DNA from: Wolfiporia cocos
Taxonomy: Eukaryota > Basidiomycota > Agaricomycetes > Polyporales > Phaeolaceae
DNA length: 64,000 nt
Reading direction: 5' to 3'
Assembly: GCA_029448655.1 (NCBI GenBank)
Contig: JACCLO010000001.1
Location: 2,790,001-2,854,000, forward strand
Below are positions 44,864 through 56,684 of the stretch, piece after piece (the stretch's first letter is position 1; each line of letters opens with the position of its first letter). The translations under genes and the position numbers were made by a program. The notes below the pieces were generated by a model. The model searched no databases and was not told the origin of the DNA. It saw nothing but the letters and a program-made list of their open reading frames with translations.

Positions 44864-46271
44864 CAGTAACGTACAAAAGTATTTGGGCAGACGCCTCGTG
44901 CGGTACTCCGGGGGCTTCCCGCAGAGCTTTGAGGTTAATCTTAGTACTACTACGTAGGTTACTAAATGTATGTATTATCCACGAATGATTGCCCCGATGA
45001 GGGGGCATTTCTGGTTATTGAGCTGCAAGACTAGGTAATACTGCTGGAAGCACCCAAAGCATATCTACCAAATTCGCTGTCCTACGTGCTCTGCAAGACC
45101 AAAAAAAAACTAAATACTAGTAGCCTGTGTACCCTCCCTTGACTGTCTTTAGCATACCTACATGCTTTGACATACTACAATAGAGTGACTGAATAAATTC
45201 AGTATCAATGCCATACCATTCCTGCTGCACAACCTCCCATAAAGCTTCAGCAGACCCTGGCTGTGGCTGCACTTGTGCCTTCAGATGTGCCCAAACATGC
45301 TCGATGATGTTCATATCAGGGCTCTGTGATGGCCATGGAAGCACCTGCAGCTTATTTTTCTCCAACCAGGCAGATGTGATCTGAGCAGAATGCTTTGGAT
45401 CATTATCATGCTGGAAGAAATAATGCTGTGGAGACATCCCATAGTCCCTCAGAGTCCCAAGAAGCTGTTCATCAAGTATCTTGATGTATTCTGTTGCTGT
45501 CATGATCCCGGTGATCCGATGAAGACACCCAACCCCCTTCTCAGTGATGCACCCCCATACCATCACTCCCCTGTTGCCTGTCTTCTTTGTGTACCTTGCT
45601 TGTAGTGCATCCCCAGGCCTTCTCCAACAAAAATCCCTCCCACCTGTGCCCGAGAGCTCAATCTTGCACTCATCACTGAAAATGATGGTCTGCCAATAGT
45701 CCACACTCCAATCCCCCACTCCTTCTGCCCAGACCCTCCGCACCTTTCTGTGTCTTGTAGACAGATAGGGCACCCTCCTACAAATTGCAGACACCAGCCC
45801 CTCCTTCTGTAGAGCACGCCGTAGTGTGATGGGATGGACATTTTGGAAGTGCTCATGCTGGAGCTCTGCAACATTGCGAGCGTGCCCTCTATCTAGCAGT
45901 AAGACCACATATTTGTGGTCCTGTTTGGATAGCTTTGCTGGGCAGCCTGCCTTCAGCTGACGGTAGCACGACTTGGTGCGGCGGAAGCAGTTAACGATGT
46001 TGTAAACGGTGTTGCGAGTGATATTGAAGTGACGAGCAATGACTGCAGCAGAGTGGCCAGCATGGTAGAGTTTGACTATTCTACCACACTTAGATGGTGA
46101 AGTATTCCCGCTACCAGAGGTAGTGGGTCTTGGAGTGTAAATCGGAATGCAAAAGGTTTCAAAATTTCCCTCGGGCTTTAGGGCAGGTCTCCGGTTACAA
46201 TTTTTCTTATCAGCTTGTATGTGTGGGAACATAAGTAACAAAATATCTGATCCGGATGTCTCCGACAGCAA
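44864..46271 (-). mobile_element. Tc1/mariner element (right end not fixed)
   Basis: Contains the intact transposase gene at 45117-46271. The left end appears to be TA followed by CAGTAACGTACAAAAGTATT, a typical Tc1 terminal sequence. I could not find a convincing inverted copy on the right, where similarity up to about 46350 is only weak; the right limit given is the transposase start. Confidence 0.5.
45117..46271 (-). CDS. Tc1-family transposase (DD34E)
   Basis: 384 codons in one exon without a break. The helix-turn-helix region (GHSAAVIARHFNITRNTVYN, then KAGCPAKLSKQDH) is followed by the catalytic core: FSDECKIELSG, GRDFCWRRPGD, NRGVMVWGCI, FFQHDNDPKHSAQ and SPDMNIIEHVWAHLK. The spacing between the second Asp (HDND) and the Glu (NIIEHVW) is 34 residues, the Tc1 signature. 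It would cut and paste the element at TA sites. The first 60 residues are unlike a transposase, so the true start may be an internal Met. All catalytic residues are present. Confidence 0.9.
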   Translation of the reverse strand: MLSETSGSDILLLMFPHIQADKKNCNRRPALKPEGNFETFCIPIYTPRPTTSGSGNTSPSKCGRIVKLYHAGHSAAVIARHFNITRNTVYNIVNCFRRTKSCYRQLKAGCPAKLSKQDHKYVVLLLDRGHARNVAELQHEHFQNVHPITLRRALQKEGLVSAICRRVPYLSTRHRKVRRVWAEGVGDWSVDYWQTIIFSDECKIELSGTGGRDFCWRRPGDALQARYTKKTGNRGVMVWGCITEKGVGCLHRITGIMTATEYIKILDEQLLGTLRDYGMSPQHYFFQHDNDPKHSAQITSAWLEKNKLQVLPWPSQSPDMNIIEHVWAHLKAQVQPQPGSAEALWEVVQQEWYGIDTEFIQSLYCSMSKHVGMLKTVKGGYTGY

Positions 46272-46628
46272 AGTAGTCTCGCACCCAGACGGTGAACAGC
46301 TTGTAGCGTTGCCTGACCCGTGTTGTGTACCCTACGTTATTACAGTGTTAACAATCGTGCTGGTACGTGTATGTGCCAGTAGTAATATTGTGCGAATGCA
46401 CGCCTGCTCAGCTATCAATCTGATATCAGAGACTCTTCGGATAGCTCGGATTGTGGCGAACGTATATATGGTTGAAGTGCCTTGATTTTTGGGGCGACTC
46501 AGTTGGAATGCCTTCCGGGCATCTTTCATCTGGATGCCATCATCAAGCAAGACCTGCAAAGAATCAGCAAAAATGCCCGCAGCAAGTCCACGATGCTAAG
46601 TAGAGAATAGCTAGAACATGCGCCATAG

Positions 46629-47306
46629 TAAGGCTCCAACCATATAATATACATGTACAGAAAATCGGTAAATATATGGTATATGGTATATACATAGTAT
46701 ATACATAGTATATACATGGTTTACATGGTTTTTGGATGGTAGTTCTTTTAGACATCTTGGCATAGCCATTGCTTTGCCCATATAGCTATGGAGATTGTCT
46801 CTTCTTTTAATGACATGCTGCAGGTATCAGCACTTGGCTGATGTGAGGAAAAAATCGGTGTTCAACATTCAACAGCCACACTAGTAGCAGGAATGGCTTA
46901 GGAATTGTGCACAATGTGTGAGGTGGTGGGAAACTTGTATGCATGAGTCTAATGCATGACGCAATCATTATGTGGGATGATATATAGCATAAACATAAAT
47001 CTGATCTTGCCTTCTGCCAAATGAGAGGGTAAGCCAAGCATGTGAATTATGTCCTGACATCTTTGCATTTGTGCAGCAGCCACCAGATTGTCTAAATATC
47101 ACATCACCATTGCACGACACATAACTAGTTCAGATACACTATTCAAATTGTCAATTGAGGGTCTAATATGAATGCATTCACAACAACCATATACCATATA
47201 ATATACCATGTATATACCATGTACTCAGCCACATGTAAATATATGTATATAGTATATATATAAAACCATGTATACATGGTATATACATTATATGGTTGGA
47301 GCCTTA
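46629..47306. mobile_element. hAT-like MITE with 8-bp target duplication
   Basis: 678 bp bounded by inverted repeats TAAGGCTCCAACCATATA and TATATGGTTGGAGCCTTA, flanked by a perfect 8-bp duplication CGCCATAG (46621-46628, 47307-47314). The 8-bp duplication points to the hAT superfamily. Both subterminal regions are full of GTATATACATGGT-type palindromes that could be transposase sites or form hairpins. No coding capacity; presumably mobilised in trans. Confidence 0.8.
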
Positions 47307-47314
47307 CGCCATAG

Positions 47315-48131
47315 TCTTCGAGTCGCTATCTTCAGCCTCTAGTGCTGCATGTAGTTTCCGAGTACACTCCTGCTTATGTGAGCTGCCGCCCAAGGAGTCC
47401 CAACAAGTGGTCATTGATGTCAGCCATTCCATCTTCACTACTATCTGTGTTGAAGTTGAGCTACTATTGTTGTATACCCATAGCATATACAGAGCATATA
47501 GTTATCGAAGCAGCAGTAAGTAATGTCTCAAGAATGCCGGTACTAATTACAGCGTGCTAGACGCGCGAGCGCGACTATTCACAACCACTGGTTTGAGGGG
47601 TGGGGGGTGGGGGGCGGGGCAGGGCGAGATATACAACCCCTTATACAAAAGCTATGACTACTTCTCTATTTGTTCTGTACTGCACGCATTAATCTGCCCG
47701 CACACCGGTAGCGGGCTATGCCGTGCTTGCGCGGCCTTAATGCCTTATAGACCATAGGAGTATGAGATAGCACACAGATAGTGATTTGACCAATTGCTTC
47801 GTTACCAAGAAGCAGCACAAGGTGGGTGTATCAACACGTTGATCACATGATTGCCTCATTCTGGCTCACTGTACGAGCAATGTAATCATATGTGCATAGT
47901 ACTGAGTTCCTTCTGTCTACTATCCTAATTTTTGGGGGCCACAATACTTGCCCAGTACATTGGTAAGTAATTGGTCACTGAACAGCTGAGCCTCGAAAGT
48001 AAGATGCGAATCTCGATAATGCATCGTTATTGTTTCCGGCTCCACTAGTACCGGCGTATGCCGGCGTAATTACGCTTGCACTGGGTCATGTAGCTTGCTC
48101 AGCGTTTCTGCTTCGTCAGTACCGAACTACC
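47315..48131. other. Intergenic stretch before PEX5, with G-rich run
   Basis: No gene is recognised. At 47594-47625 the plus strand has GGGGTGGGGGGTGGGGGGCG and further G-runs, enough for a G-quadruplex. The last few hundred bases should hold the PEX5 promoter; no TATA box stands out. Confidence 0.4.
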
Positions 48132-50569
48132 ATGTCTCTACAGGGATTGATTTCAGGATCGGAATGTGCGGTGCCATTCAACCCCCTGTCCCAAGTGTTG
48201 AAGCACACCGAAGGAGACCGCAGCCTACAACAGGTGCGTTCACCCGGCAGGCTTCCTGAAGAAGCGACTGATTGCGGATACTAGGATAGGACCGCGGGGC
48301 CTTCCTCCTCTAGGGTGTGTACATCGTGTTGCTACACGTTCGGAATGCTGACAAGTATGTACGCTTGCACAGCTGCACCATCTCCCAACGACCTCGACCG
48401 CTCTGGGATCAGAGCGTGACGCCGCACTTGCCCGGCAATTCTTCGAAGGGCATGCTCAGCAACCGTTAGCGGGTCCCGCTCGTCCCCTAGCGCACCAGCT
48501 GCCTCCCGACCTCGCTGGCCCCCTGAACTCCGTCGGTCCTGATCTCAGCAACGCATGGAACGAGATCAGCGACAGGCCTTTCATGCATCGGCAACACCAC
48601 GAAGGTCCGGCGCCGCAAGCAATGAGCTCGGGTTGGTCGTCGGAGTTCAGCAGCACCGCGAGCATGTCCGCGCCACAAGGTCCGGTGCAGAGTGCCGGGC
48701 CGCAACGGGGTGACTGTGCGCACAAGTTGCTTCTGTCTTCGCTCTGGGATGTCCATTTCTGAAGAACGTGTTTAGACATGCGTTCGCCTTACATGTCGAC
48801 CGGATTCTATGGCGGAATGGCCGGCGGCATGATGTATCAGGGCATGAACACGATGGGCGCGCCGCAAATACTCGATATTGGCAAGGGCAAGGGCAAGGAG
48901 ATTGACTTTGAGGCAGCCTTTGCACAAGCCGCTGCCTCATTCTCCGAGCAGGGTAGCAGCGGGCGGATCGTCGAGGTCAGCGACGATGTCAATTCGCTTG
49001 CAGACACTCTGCAAGAAACTCAGATTAAGGAACAAGAGATTAAAGAGGCGTCTCCGGAGTACGGGACTGATTTCCAGAAGTATGCTCAGAATCATTCCGA
49101 CATTCGAGCTGGTACTGATGTGCTCGCAGAGTATGGGGCAATTTGCAGCATTCGGACCTTCCGCCGCCACAAGAAGACGTGGCGAAGTGGGAAGCTCAAT
49201 TCAACCAGCTTATGTCGAAGCAGCGCGATGACAATTTTAACTACGGCGACTCCATGTTACAAGCTTGGGAAGAAGGTCTCGGCTCATACGATTTCCAATT
49301 TGATTCCGGGAGACGGTTCGATGACGATGGCATTCCAATACTTGAACCTTACGGATTCGGTTAGCTTTTGTGATCTGCTCACACGTTGCCCGATGCTGAG
49401 TGGTCGTTGTAGAGAAGGAGAACAAGTACCTCGACCCCTCCACGTCTAGCCGCTCAAACCTGCAAGCAGCCAAGGATCTATTGGAACAGAACGGATCGCT
49501 CTCGGAAGTTGCGTTGCTCCTGGAAGCCGCCATACAGAAGGGCGAGTTGGGCCATGGTGGGTACGAGGCGTGGATCTTGCTCGGGGAGACTAGGAGCATG
49601 GACGAGCGGGAAGAGCAGGCAATGCGGGCTCTCATGGAGGGTACCAGGAGAGCTCAAGAGGCTGGAGAAACAGGCGAGGGCATGCTGGTATGCTCTCCCT
49701 TTCTGTGGCCATCGCTTGCGTACTCACTTTGCACGCGGCAGTCTCTTGCGATTTCATTCACGAACGAATCGCTAGAACGTGCCTCGCATACGATGCTTCT
49801 GCGCTGGCTGCACGCTCGCTTCCCATCGCATGAAATACCTGAAGCGGCATGGAAATCCCTGTCGCAGTCGTCCTGGCATTCACACGAGCAGGTCACCGAT
49901 GTCTTTCTGGGTCTTGCTCGCGAGCAATACAGCCGAGGGGAGATGGACCCGGATGTGCAAATTGCACTTGGGGCGCTTTTCTACGCAAACAGCAATTTCG
50001 ACCGTGCGAAGGACTGCTTCGAGGCTGCGCTTGCTGTCCGGCCCAGAGTAAGTGCATTGCATAAACTGCGAGGGTTCTCCTCTAATGTCGTAATAGGATT
50101 ATCTTCTCTGGAACAGACTCGGATCGTCGCTGTCGAACGATAGCAAGCCTGAGGAAGCGCTCGGCGCCTACAGAGAGGCACTGCAGCTGCGACCCACGTA
50201 CACTCGTGCTATCTACAATGTCGGCGTGGCATGTGCGTATACATCCCGCACAGTGGCGTCCCGTCAGGCCGAAAAGGCTCACCTTTCTGCTCCGTTTTTC
50301 ACAGGCCTGAATATCGGAGCGCATAAGGAAGCCGCGGAGCACCTGCTGAGCGCGCTCGCGATGCAGGACATGTCAGGAGGTGCACAGAGCGACCAGCTTT
50401 GGCAGACTCTCCGGCGTGTGTTTGTGATGATGGTGAGTCCACTGCGCCTCGACCACGATAGCTGTGTCATCTGATGTATGTTTTGATAAAGGGCCGGGCA
50501 GACCTCGCAGACCAGGCGAAGGCGTCGACGAGCGTGGAGATATTCCGGAAGGAAGGGTTCGACTTCTAG
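48132..50569 (+). CDS. PEX5: Peroxisomal targeting signal 1 receptor Pex5
   Basis: Exons join(48132..48233, 48285..48314, 48373..48709, 48776..49079, 49130..49359, 49413..50047, 50097..50232, 50305..50432, 50492..50569), 1980 nt, 659 residues, the usual fungal length. Pex5 binds the C-terminal SKL-type signal of peroxisomal enzymes in the cytosol and carries them to the import pore. The N-terminus has the conserved cysteine (GSECAVP, Cys12) that is ubiquitinated for recycling. WxxxF docking motifs: WSSEF at 132-136 and WEAQF at 278-282. The C-terminal half is TPR repeats (LLLEAAIQKGE, GALFYANSNFDRAKDCFEAA, WNRLGSSLSNDSKPEEALG, LNIGAHKEAAEHLLSAL). Starts at the Met that puts Cys12 in place. 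Acceptor of exon 2 was chosen as CTAG before GATAGG because the alternative runs into a stop. 370 bp before ILV3, same strand. Confidence 0.93.
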
Positions 50570-50939
50570 ATGTGACCCCGTCACTGTATCGTACTGTGCA
50601 AGTATCTGCTATGCCGATAATCTTTTCGCGAGGACTTTCTATCCAGCAGAATTGCGCGCTGTGCGATGTTCTCATTTTGACGAAGTCGACGCAATCGCCT
50701 GGAGCGCTGCGTAAAGTGCGTGCGCTGGTTGGTGGAAGCAGCAGCAGGCACGGGGCGGCTGCGATCGCGTGATCTGCATCGATGTGACGCAACCGCGACG
50801 CGGCGTGACCGAGATTTCTTTTTCCGGTCCGCGTCTGCGAGGATTGCGGGGTCATGCTGCCCTCCTCGTATTTAGCAGATTGCGCCCGGCATGCTCAACT
50901 TTGAGCCCCACGAGCACTCTCCTCCCACTCTCTTCCGCC

Positions 50940-53815
50940 ATGTCCTCAGGAGACGTTGAGATGTACGTTCCGAGCGCGTCCTGGCCTTCTATGCGCACCA
51001 CTCACGCTATTCTGCAGCCACACGGTGCCCAAGGCATCCGGCGCGAGCAATGTCAAGCTCAACAAGTATTCGAGTATCATCACTCAGGACAAGGTCAGTT
51101 TTACGCGTGCAATCGCGTCGAATCGAGCCTCTCAAGCATTTTTGTAGGCCCGTGGAGGCGCTCAGGCAATGCGTAGGGTTGTCGATTTACCTCGGATGAT
51201 ACATTGCATTAACGGCTATGATCAGTGTACGCGGTCGGCCTCACCGAGGAGGACATGAACAAACCTCAGGTAAGATGTGTGTTCACAACGCCGACGAAAC
51301 CAATCTCAACATTCTTTTGCGCAGATCGGTATCTCCCCCATTTGGTGGGAAGGTACGTTTGACGCGCATCGGTAGATTCGCGCTCACTGATCGCTGCGAA
51401 AGGAAATCCCTGCAACTCGCACCTTGTGAGTGCGGTCGTCTCCTCGTTAGGACGCGATTTTGATTGCTCTGCAGCTGGACCTTGCGTTCAAGGTCAAGGA
51501 GGGATGCAAGCAGGAGGGCCTCGTTGGCCTTACGTTCAACACCATTGGTGTCAGGTATTACGATCGTTCATGATTCTTGTCTGATCATGCTCATTGTACC
51601 TCAGTGACGCGATCACCATGGGTACCGACGGTAGGTACTAATGGATCGACAATGTGCTAAGCCGTACTGAAAGTTGTCGGGTGTAGGCATGAGATACTCG
51701 TATGCCGCCACTTTTCAAGGATCAATAACTGCATTTTCACATTTTATACAGTTTGCCGAGTCGTGATTTGATCGCGGACTCGATCGAAGCGGTACGCGTA
51801 CTTCGTGATTGTTTCAATGCCATAATGCTCATATATATCCCAGGTTACCATGGTACATTATCTTGAGTTGTTGCAAGACGCATTTGCTCAATTTCGTCCC
51901 CTCAGGCTCAATACTATGATGGGAACATCTCGATTCCGGGGTATGTTTAGAGTCGACCCATCATCTCAAAATCCTGAGACGATCGATCTATAGGTGTGAC
52001 AAAAACATGCCCGCCACTGTCATTGCGGCAGCTCGCCACAACAGGCCTACAATCTGTGTCTACGGAGGTACTATCCAGCACGGCGTCCGTAACGTGGACT
52101 GCCCGGCACTTGGACACAAGAAGGGCGACGACATGAACGTCGCTGATGCGTTTGAGTCCTACGGTATGACGAGTACATTATCGCTCGATTCGATCTTGAG
52201 ATTGATGAAACCGCTAATTAGGTGCCTTTGCTGTGGGCAAGATCAGTGATGAGGAGCGATTCGATGTCGTCCGTCATTCGTGCCCTGGGCCAGGTGCATG
52301 CGGTGGAATGTACACGTATGTATCTGTCGTTTGGCATGACATTTTCGACCCTAAGGATACTCTACAGCGCCAACACGATGTCAAGTGCACTGGAGGTTTT
52401 GGGCATGTCGCTGCCTTACTCTGCCAGCACGCCCGCAACATACCCAGGTAAACCCTGTTCTGTTCGTGGTTGCGCCGGAAGCTCACAGGTTGGCTGCAGA
52501 AAAGGCGCAGGAGTGCTTCAGGGCTGCTACATACATGAAGAAGCTGCTCGAGAAGGACATCAAGCCAAGGTGAAATACATCGTGTCCTTACATCATATAA
52601 ACTAACCATAGTCACAGAGACATTCTGACCCGCGCGGCGTTGCTTAACGCTATCACCGTCGTCAACGTGTTGGGAGGCTCTACTAACTCTGTGAGCTTTA
52701 CCCAAGAGATGCCGCAGCTGATGCTAACCGACGAACAGGTGCTCCACCTCCTCGCTATAGCTCGCGCAGCTGATGTGCACCTCACGATCGACGACTTCCA
52801 GGAGGTCGCGGACAGGACGCCGTACCTCGCGGACCTCAAGCCGTCCGGCAAGTACCTGATGGAGAACCTACACAAAGTCGGCGGCATCCCCGCGCTACTC
52901 AAGTACCTCCTGAAGAACACGAACCTGATCGACGGGAGCACGCTGACCGTCACGGGCAAGACGATGGCGGAGAACCTCGAGGACGTGCCCGACCTCGACA
53001 TCGGGAGCCAGGATGTCGTGAAGCCGCTGAGCAACCCGATCAAGAAGACGGGCCACTTGACGATCCTGCGCGGGAACCTCGCGCCCGGAACGGCCGTCGC
53101 AAAGCTTACCGGCAAGGAGGGTCTGCGGTTCGAGGTGCGCGCCCCTTGTCGGCTATGCTTTCGCGTTGTAATGCTGATGATATACTGTCTGCAGGGTGTT
53201 GCGAAATGTATCGAGCAGTGAGTGTTGATCTAAGCATATACGCGCAGAGCGCTCATGATTGTTGCAGCCTCCCCGACTTCTACACTGCCCTTGAGGCGGG
53301 TGAAATCAAGGAGGGCATGGTACTCATCTTCCGGTACCAGGGCCCGAAGGGAGCGCCGGGCATGCCGGAGGTGAGAGTTTTTCGTGACCTATGAGTGGAG
53401 ACGACTCACGCAGCTCTGCAGATGCTGGGCCCTACGAGTGCGCTCATCGGTGCAGGTCTCGGCGGCAAGACCGCTCTGATCACTGATGGCCGTTTCTCTG
53501 GTGCTTCTCGCGGGTTCATCATCGGTGAGACCTACCTTGATCACGGACAATGCGCTTTTCTAAACCCCTTGGCCAGGTCACGTCGTTCCCGAAGCCCAGC
53601 TGGGCGGCCCCATCGCACTCGTCCATGACGGCGACAAGATCGTGATCGACTCGGAGACGCGGACAATCAACTGGCTCGTCAGCGACGAGGAGCAGAAGAG
53701 GCGCAAGGCGGAGTGGGACGCGCAGGGCACGCGGCCGTTCCGCGTCAAGCGCGGTATCCTCTACCGCTACGCGCGCGACGTCGCGCCCGCCAATGTCGGC
53801 GCGTACTGCGATTAA
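50940..53815 (+). CDS. ILV3: Dihydroxy-acid dehydratase
   Basis: Exons join(50940..50962, 51018..51093, 51148..51172, 51226..51269, 51325..51352, 51403..51425, 51475..51554, 51605..51630, 51687..51699, 51752..51791, 51844..51852, 51906..51940, 51994..52163, 52222..52315, 52368..52447, 52500..52569, 52618..52690, 52739..53134, 53195..53217, 53268..53370, 53422..53524, 53577..53815); 590 residues, all phases fit. It dehydrates dihydroxy-acids in the third step of valine, leucine and isoleucine synthesis with an iron-sulfur cluster. Candidate cluster cysteines: NPCNSH (Cys69), CDKNMPATV (Cys142), [10 protein letters not shown] (Cys218). Also [13 protein letters not shown], and [10 protein letters not shown] near the C-terminus with the catalytic Ser. 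Exon 11 is only 9 nt (Val-Thr-Met). The N-terminus ([17 protein letters not shown]) does not look like a mitochondrial presequence. Confidence 0.95.
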
Positions 53816-53849
53816 GTAGCTCGCTTGTGTCTAAGCGGAGTGGAAGAAC

Positions 53850-54170
53850 GGCAGAGATACTATTGTAGCCAAGCGTAGACCGTGCAGTGTTGTATAGATA
53901 GCTTGTATACTCGTATATGTCCGTGAACACAAAGAGCTCGTTACGGCACAATTATCCTGCACCGGAGGGGTTAGGTCAAAGCCTCGGAATGTCAAGCAGA
54001 TTCAAGAAGTCGTAGGGGTGCCACTCATGTCACAACTCACAACGTTGGCAGCTCGACGGAGGTGAAGGGCAGGAATACCATTGCAGCCAGGCGTAAATCA
54101 CGCAGCGTTGTATAGATAGCTTGTGTACCCGTGTATGTCCATGAATAATACAGAGCTCGGCATCGCACAG
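53850..54170. repeat. Diverged direct repeat of about 95 bp between convergent genes
   Basis: 53850-53945 and 54070-54165 share GCAGYGTTGTATAGATAGCT and an aligned 95-bp context (TATGTCC, TGAAYA, AGAGCTCG). One copy lies where the 3' end of ILV3 transcripts should be, the other towards the 3' end of the opposite-strand gene. A local duplication of 3' UTR sequence is the simplest reading. Confidence 0.6.
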
Positions 54171-54328
54171 TATGGTATCGTGAGTCTTTCTAGCATGAAA
54201 TAATTGCAAATCGATGATAGAGAATGCGCTGAGCATGAAGTGAACATTGGTGAACGACATACGTCTCGTGGATGAGGTTACACTATGGCGCACGCGGAAC
54301 GAGCGGATGCAGCGAACAATGACCAGTA

Positions 54329-54962
54329 CTATCGGTCGGGAAACCGAATTGAAGGTTGCGAGAAGGGTGAGCGCGTTGGCCGGTCATGCGCAGTCAACGT
54401 TGAGGGTCCTGTTGCGTTGCTCGTCAGAAGCTGTGGGGCCGACGTAGACTGTGTCATCCCCACGTCTCTCTGCCTTCCCTTCTCCTCCATCTCTGTCTGC
54501 GCGAGGGGCACGGTAATCGCATGGCGCGGGTGGCCATCCTCGTCCGCGCGAGGGTCGTCAAAGACGACGCGCTCTCCGGGCGCACGGACGCCCTGGATGA
54601 CAGCGGGGTCAGGCGGGATGATGTACGGCTCGGGCTTGGGCGGGAGCACGTCGAGCTCGCGGTGGCTGCGCAGGCCCGCGGAGCGCACGGCGCGGTGGCC
54701 CTTCCAGCGGCGGTAGAAGTAGATGAGGAGCCCGACGACCCAGGCGACGCCAATGGTGCCCCCAGAGACGGCGCCAGAGATGAGCGGGGTGAGGGCGCGG
54801 TGCCTGGGATTTGAGATGAGTATATGTGCAGGAGTGACGGCAGCAGAAAAGGAACCCGTACCCATGGAGTGATGCTTGCTCGGATTGGTGTGGGGTCTCT
54901 GAGTCGACGGCTAGGGTCAGCGAGGGCATGCTACTGGCAGCACTGCGCGCATCATGTCCCAT
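54329..54962 (-). CDS. Single-pass membrane protein, C-terminal exons (5' end unresolved)
   Basis: Exons 54962..54862 and 54803..54329 join over a 58-nt intron (GTACGG .. CCAG) into SLHGHRALTPLISGAVSGG, a transmembrane helix (VAWVVGLLIYFYRRWKG) and a polar Pro/Arg-rich tail of about 135 residues. This is the common basidiomycete layout of signal peptide, extracellular part, one membrane helix and cytosolic tail. A signal-peptide-like start (MPLLNFVCLLTSILYAIVA) occurs on the same strand near 55270, but I could not link it without a frame problem, so the gene may be damaged there or have an exon I missed. Convergent with ILV3. Function unknown. Confidence 0.55.
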
Positions 54963-55274
54963 GAGTGCTCCATGAAACGAACGGCGCGAGATTACAGACG
55001 CACCCCGCTTGTGGCTGCAAACTGGTCCAGTCCTCGATAGGGTGGACCGGCCCCGATACAGTGCGTGGTACGACGGGCGACACGGTGAGCGTAAGCAGTA
55101 GTCTGCTAGAGGCAGCTGGTAGAGGACCTGAAGTCCTCTGGTCCCGGATACTCTTGTTCAACGCGAGCCTGCGCCGGGAAATAGAGAACGGTCAAGGAGT
55201 CGTCGTACGGCGCGCGACGATGGCGTAGAGGATAGAAGTGAGCAGGCAGACAAAATTGAGGAGAGGCATATTGT

Positions 55275-56684
55275 TAGAGTGGTGCCGGTGAAGGTTCATT
55301 TTGTCATCGAGGGCCTGAAGTGGAATCGTCATAGTCAGTCGCTGCGGCTTGGCGTCAGTTGACGCACTTTGCGCCACTTCCACCCTGCGCTTTTCATTGC
55401 ACTCTCCTCGATGCAAAACGTAGACTTAGCCCCCGAAACCGTATCACCATCTGCACCTCGCGATTGTGTCCCTGGGCTCTGGTGAATGTCCAGAGTTGCT
55501 GCACAGTCTAGGGCTCCACCTCTCCAACGACCAATGTGCGTCTAATGACCGGGACGACTTCATGACCTGCCGGGACAGCTGAGGCTTTCCTTCAAACTGG
55601 TCAACTGGCGACTGTTTCTATGATTGGCGTCCGGAGGCTTTGCGTGTACGATGGTCATGCAGGACGTTCGCCCCTTCAACTTCTAGTACCTGGAGCTATG
55701 TCAAGATGCCGCTCTGTATTACTGTGAGAGCTGCTCTGGTAGCTCGTGCCTCGTGAAAGCAGCGATGTCCAAAATCTGCTCGAGTCTTGGCTTGAAGGTC
55801 GCCACCGCTCGATGAAGCCTCTCATATCTGGTCACTGGTTATAGCGAAGCAGTGTTTAAGCGCCGGCAAATTGTCGATTTCCAATGTGCAGTAGGGCTTT
55901 CTCTAAAATATCTCGTGAGTTCTCACGGCTCCGTATGGCCCACTTCAACTACGTTCGTCATATTCAGCTCCCCTTGCCGATCATTGTGCGCTCCTGCGAC
56001 AAGCTGTAAATACCGGCCGACCACGCATCGGAGTGTTAGCTCTCTTTGATGCGCTGTAAGCGGAACATCCTAGTTTGTGTCGGGATTCTCGATGGATTCC
56101 CCACTCTGTGGACCTTATGTTACGATCCCTAAATCATCCGTTCTTTATTACCTGTTCTATGAGGTGTAGCTACGGCCAGAGTGCTGGATTCTCGGCCGTC
56201 AATATTCAATGGACACTGAAAACTGAAACATGCACATTCACATGCTGATCCTCTCTCTCAATCCATGATCGATTCTCGATGCAGGCGCCTATCACATTCC
56301 ATTCGTCATTAACACTCTGCCGCAACGGCGCATCAATGTAAGTGGCACTGGTTTCTGCACAACCATCTAGGGTTGTGATGTTTCGAGTCCACTGTCGACG
56401 GCTGCAGGCTTGTACACAGCTACCATCATCACCCAGCATCAGACCATGGAGCGCCGACTGCACTGCTTCAGGGGGTTCCTGCTAAACGAGACAAGACATG
56501 ATCAGCTCGATCAGTGGTCAAGACACAGGTTCGAGCGCCTCCTCGGGAACATAAGACGTGGGCGGCGCACTCCATCAGCTCACAACCATCAGCTCACAAC
56601 GCTTTCCTCACGACTCGCCTGCTACTGTACGACCTCCATCCAATACCCCCTGCTTTCCAGTTATCCCTCCAAAATCTCGTCACT
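55275..56684. other. Intergenic stretch upstream of the AIM24-like gene
   Basis: No frame here resembles protein over more than a few dozen codons and none connects to neighbours by good splice sites. It should contain the AIM24-like promoter; CT-rich sequence near 56640-56680 precedes the start codon. Confidence 0.4.

Noticed and set aside
46332..46559. Minus-strand frame next to the Tc1 transposase, considered as a host gene disrupted by the MITE
   Set aside because: The frame does not continue convincingly across the MITE into 47304-47486 and matches nothing I recognise.
54329..54814. Plus-strand frames of 97-143 codons
   Set aside because: Antisense to the membrane protein exon, which has a clear helix and consistent splice sites.
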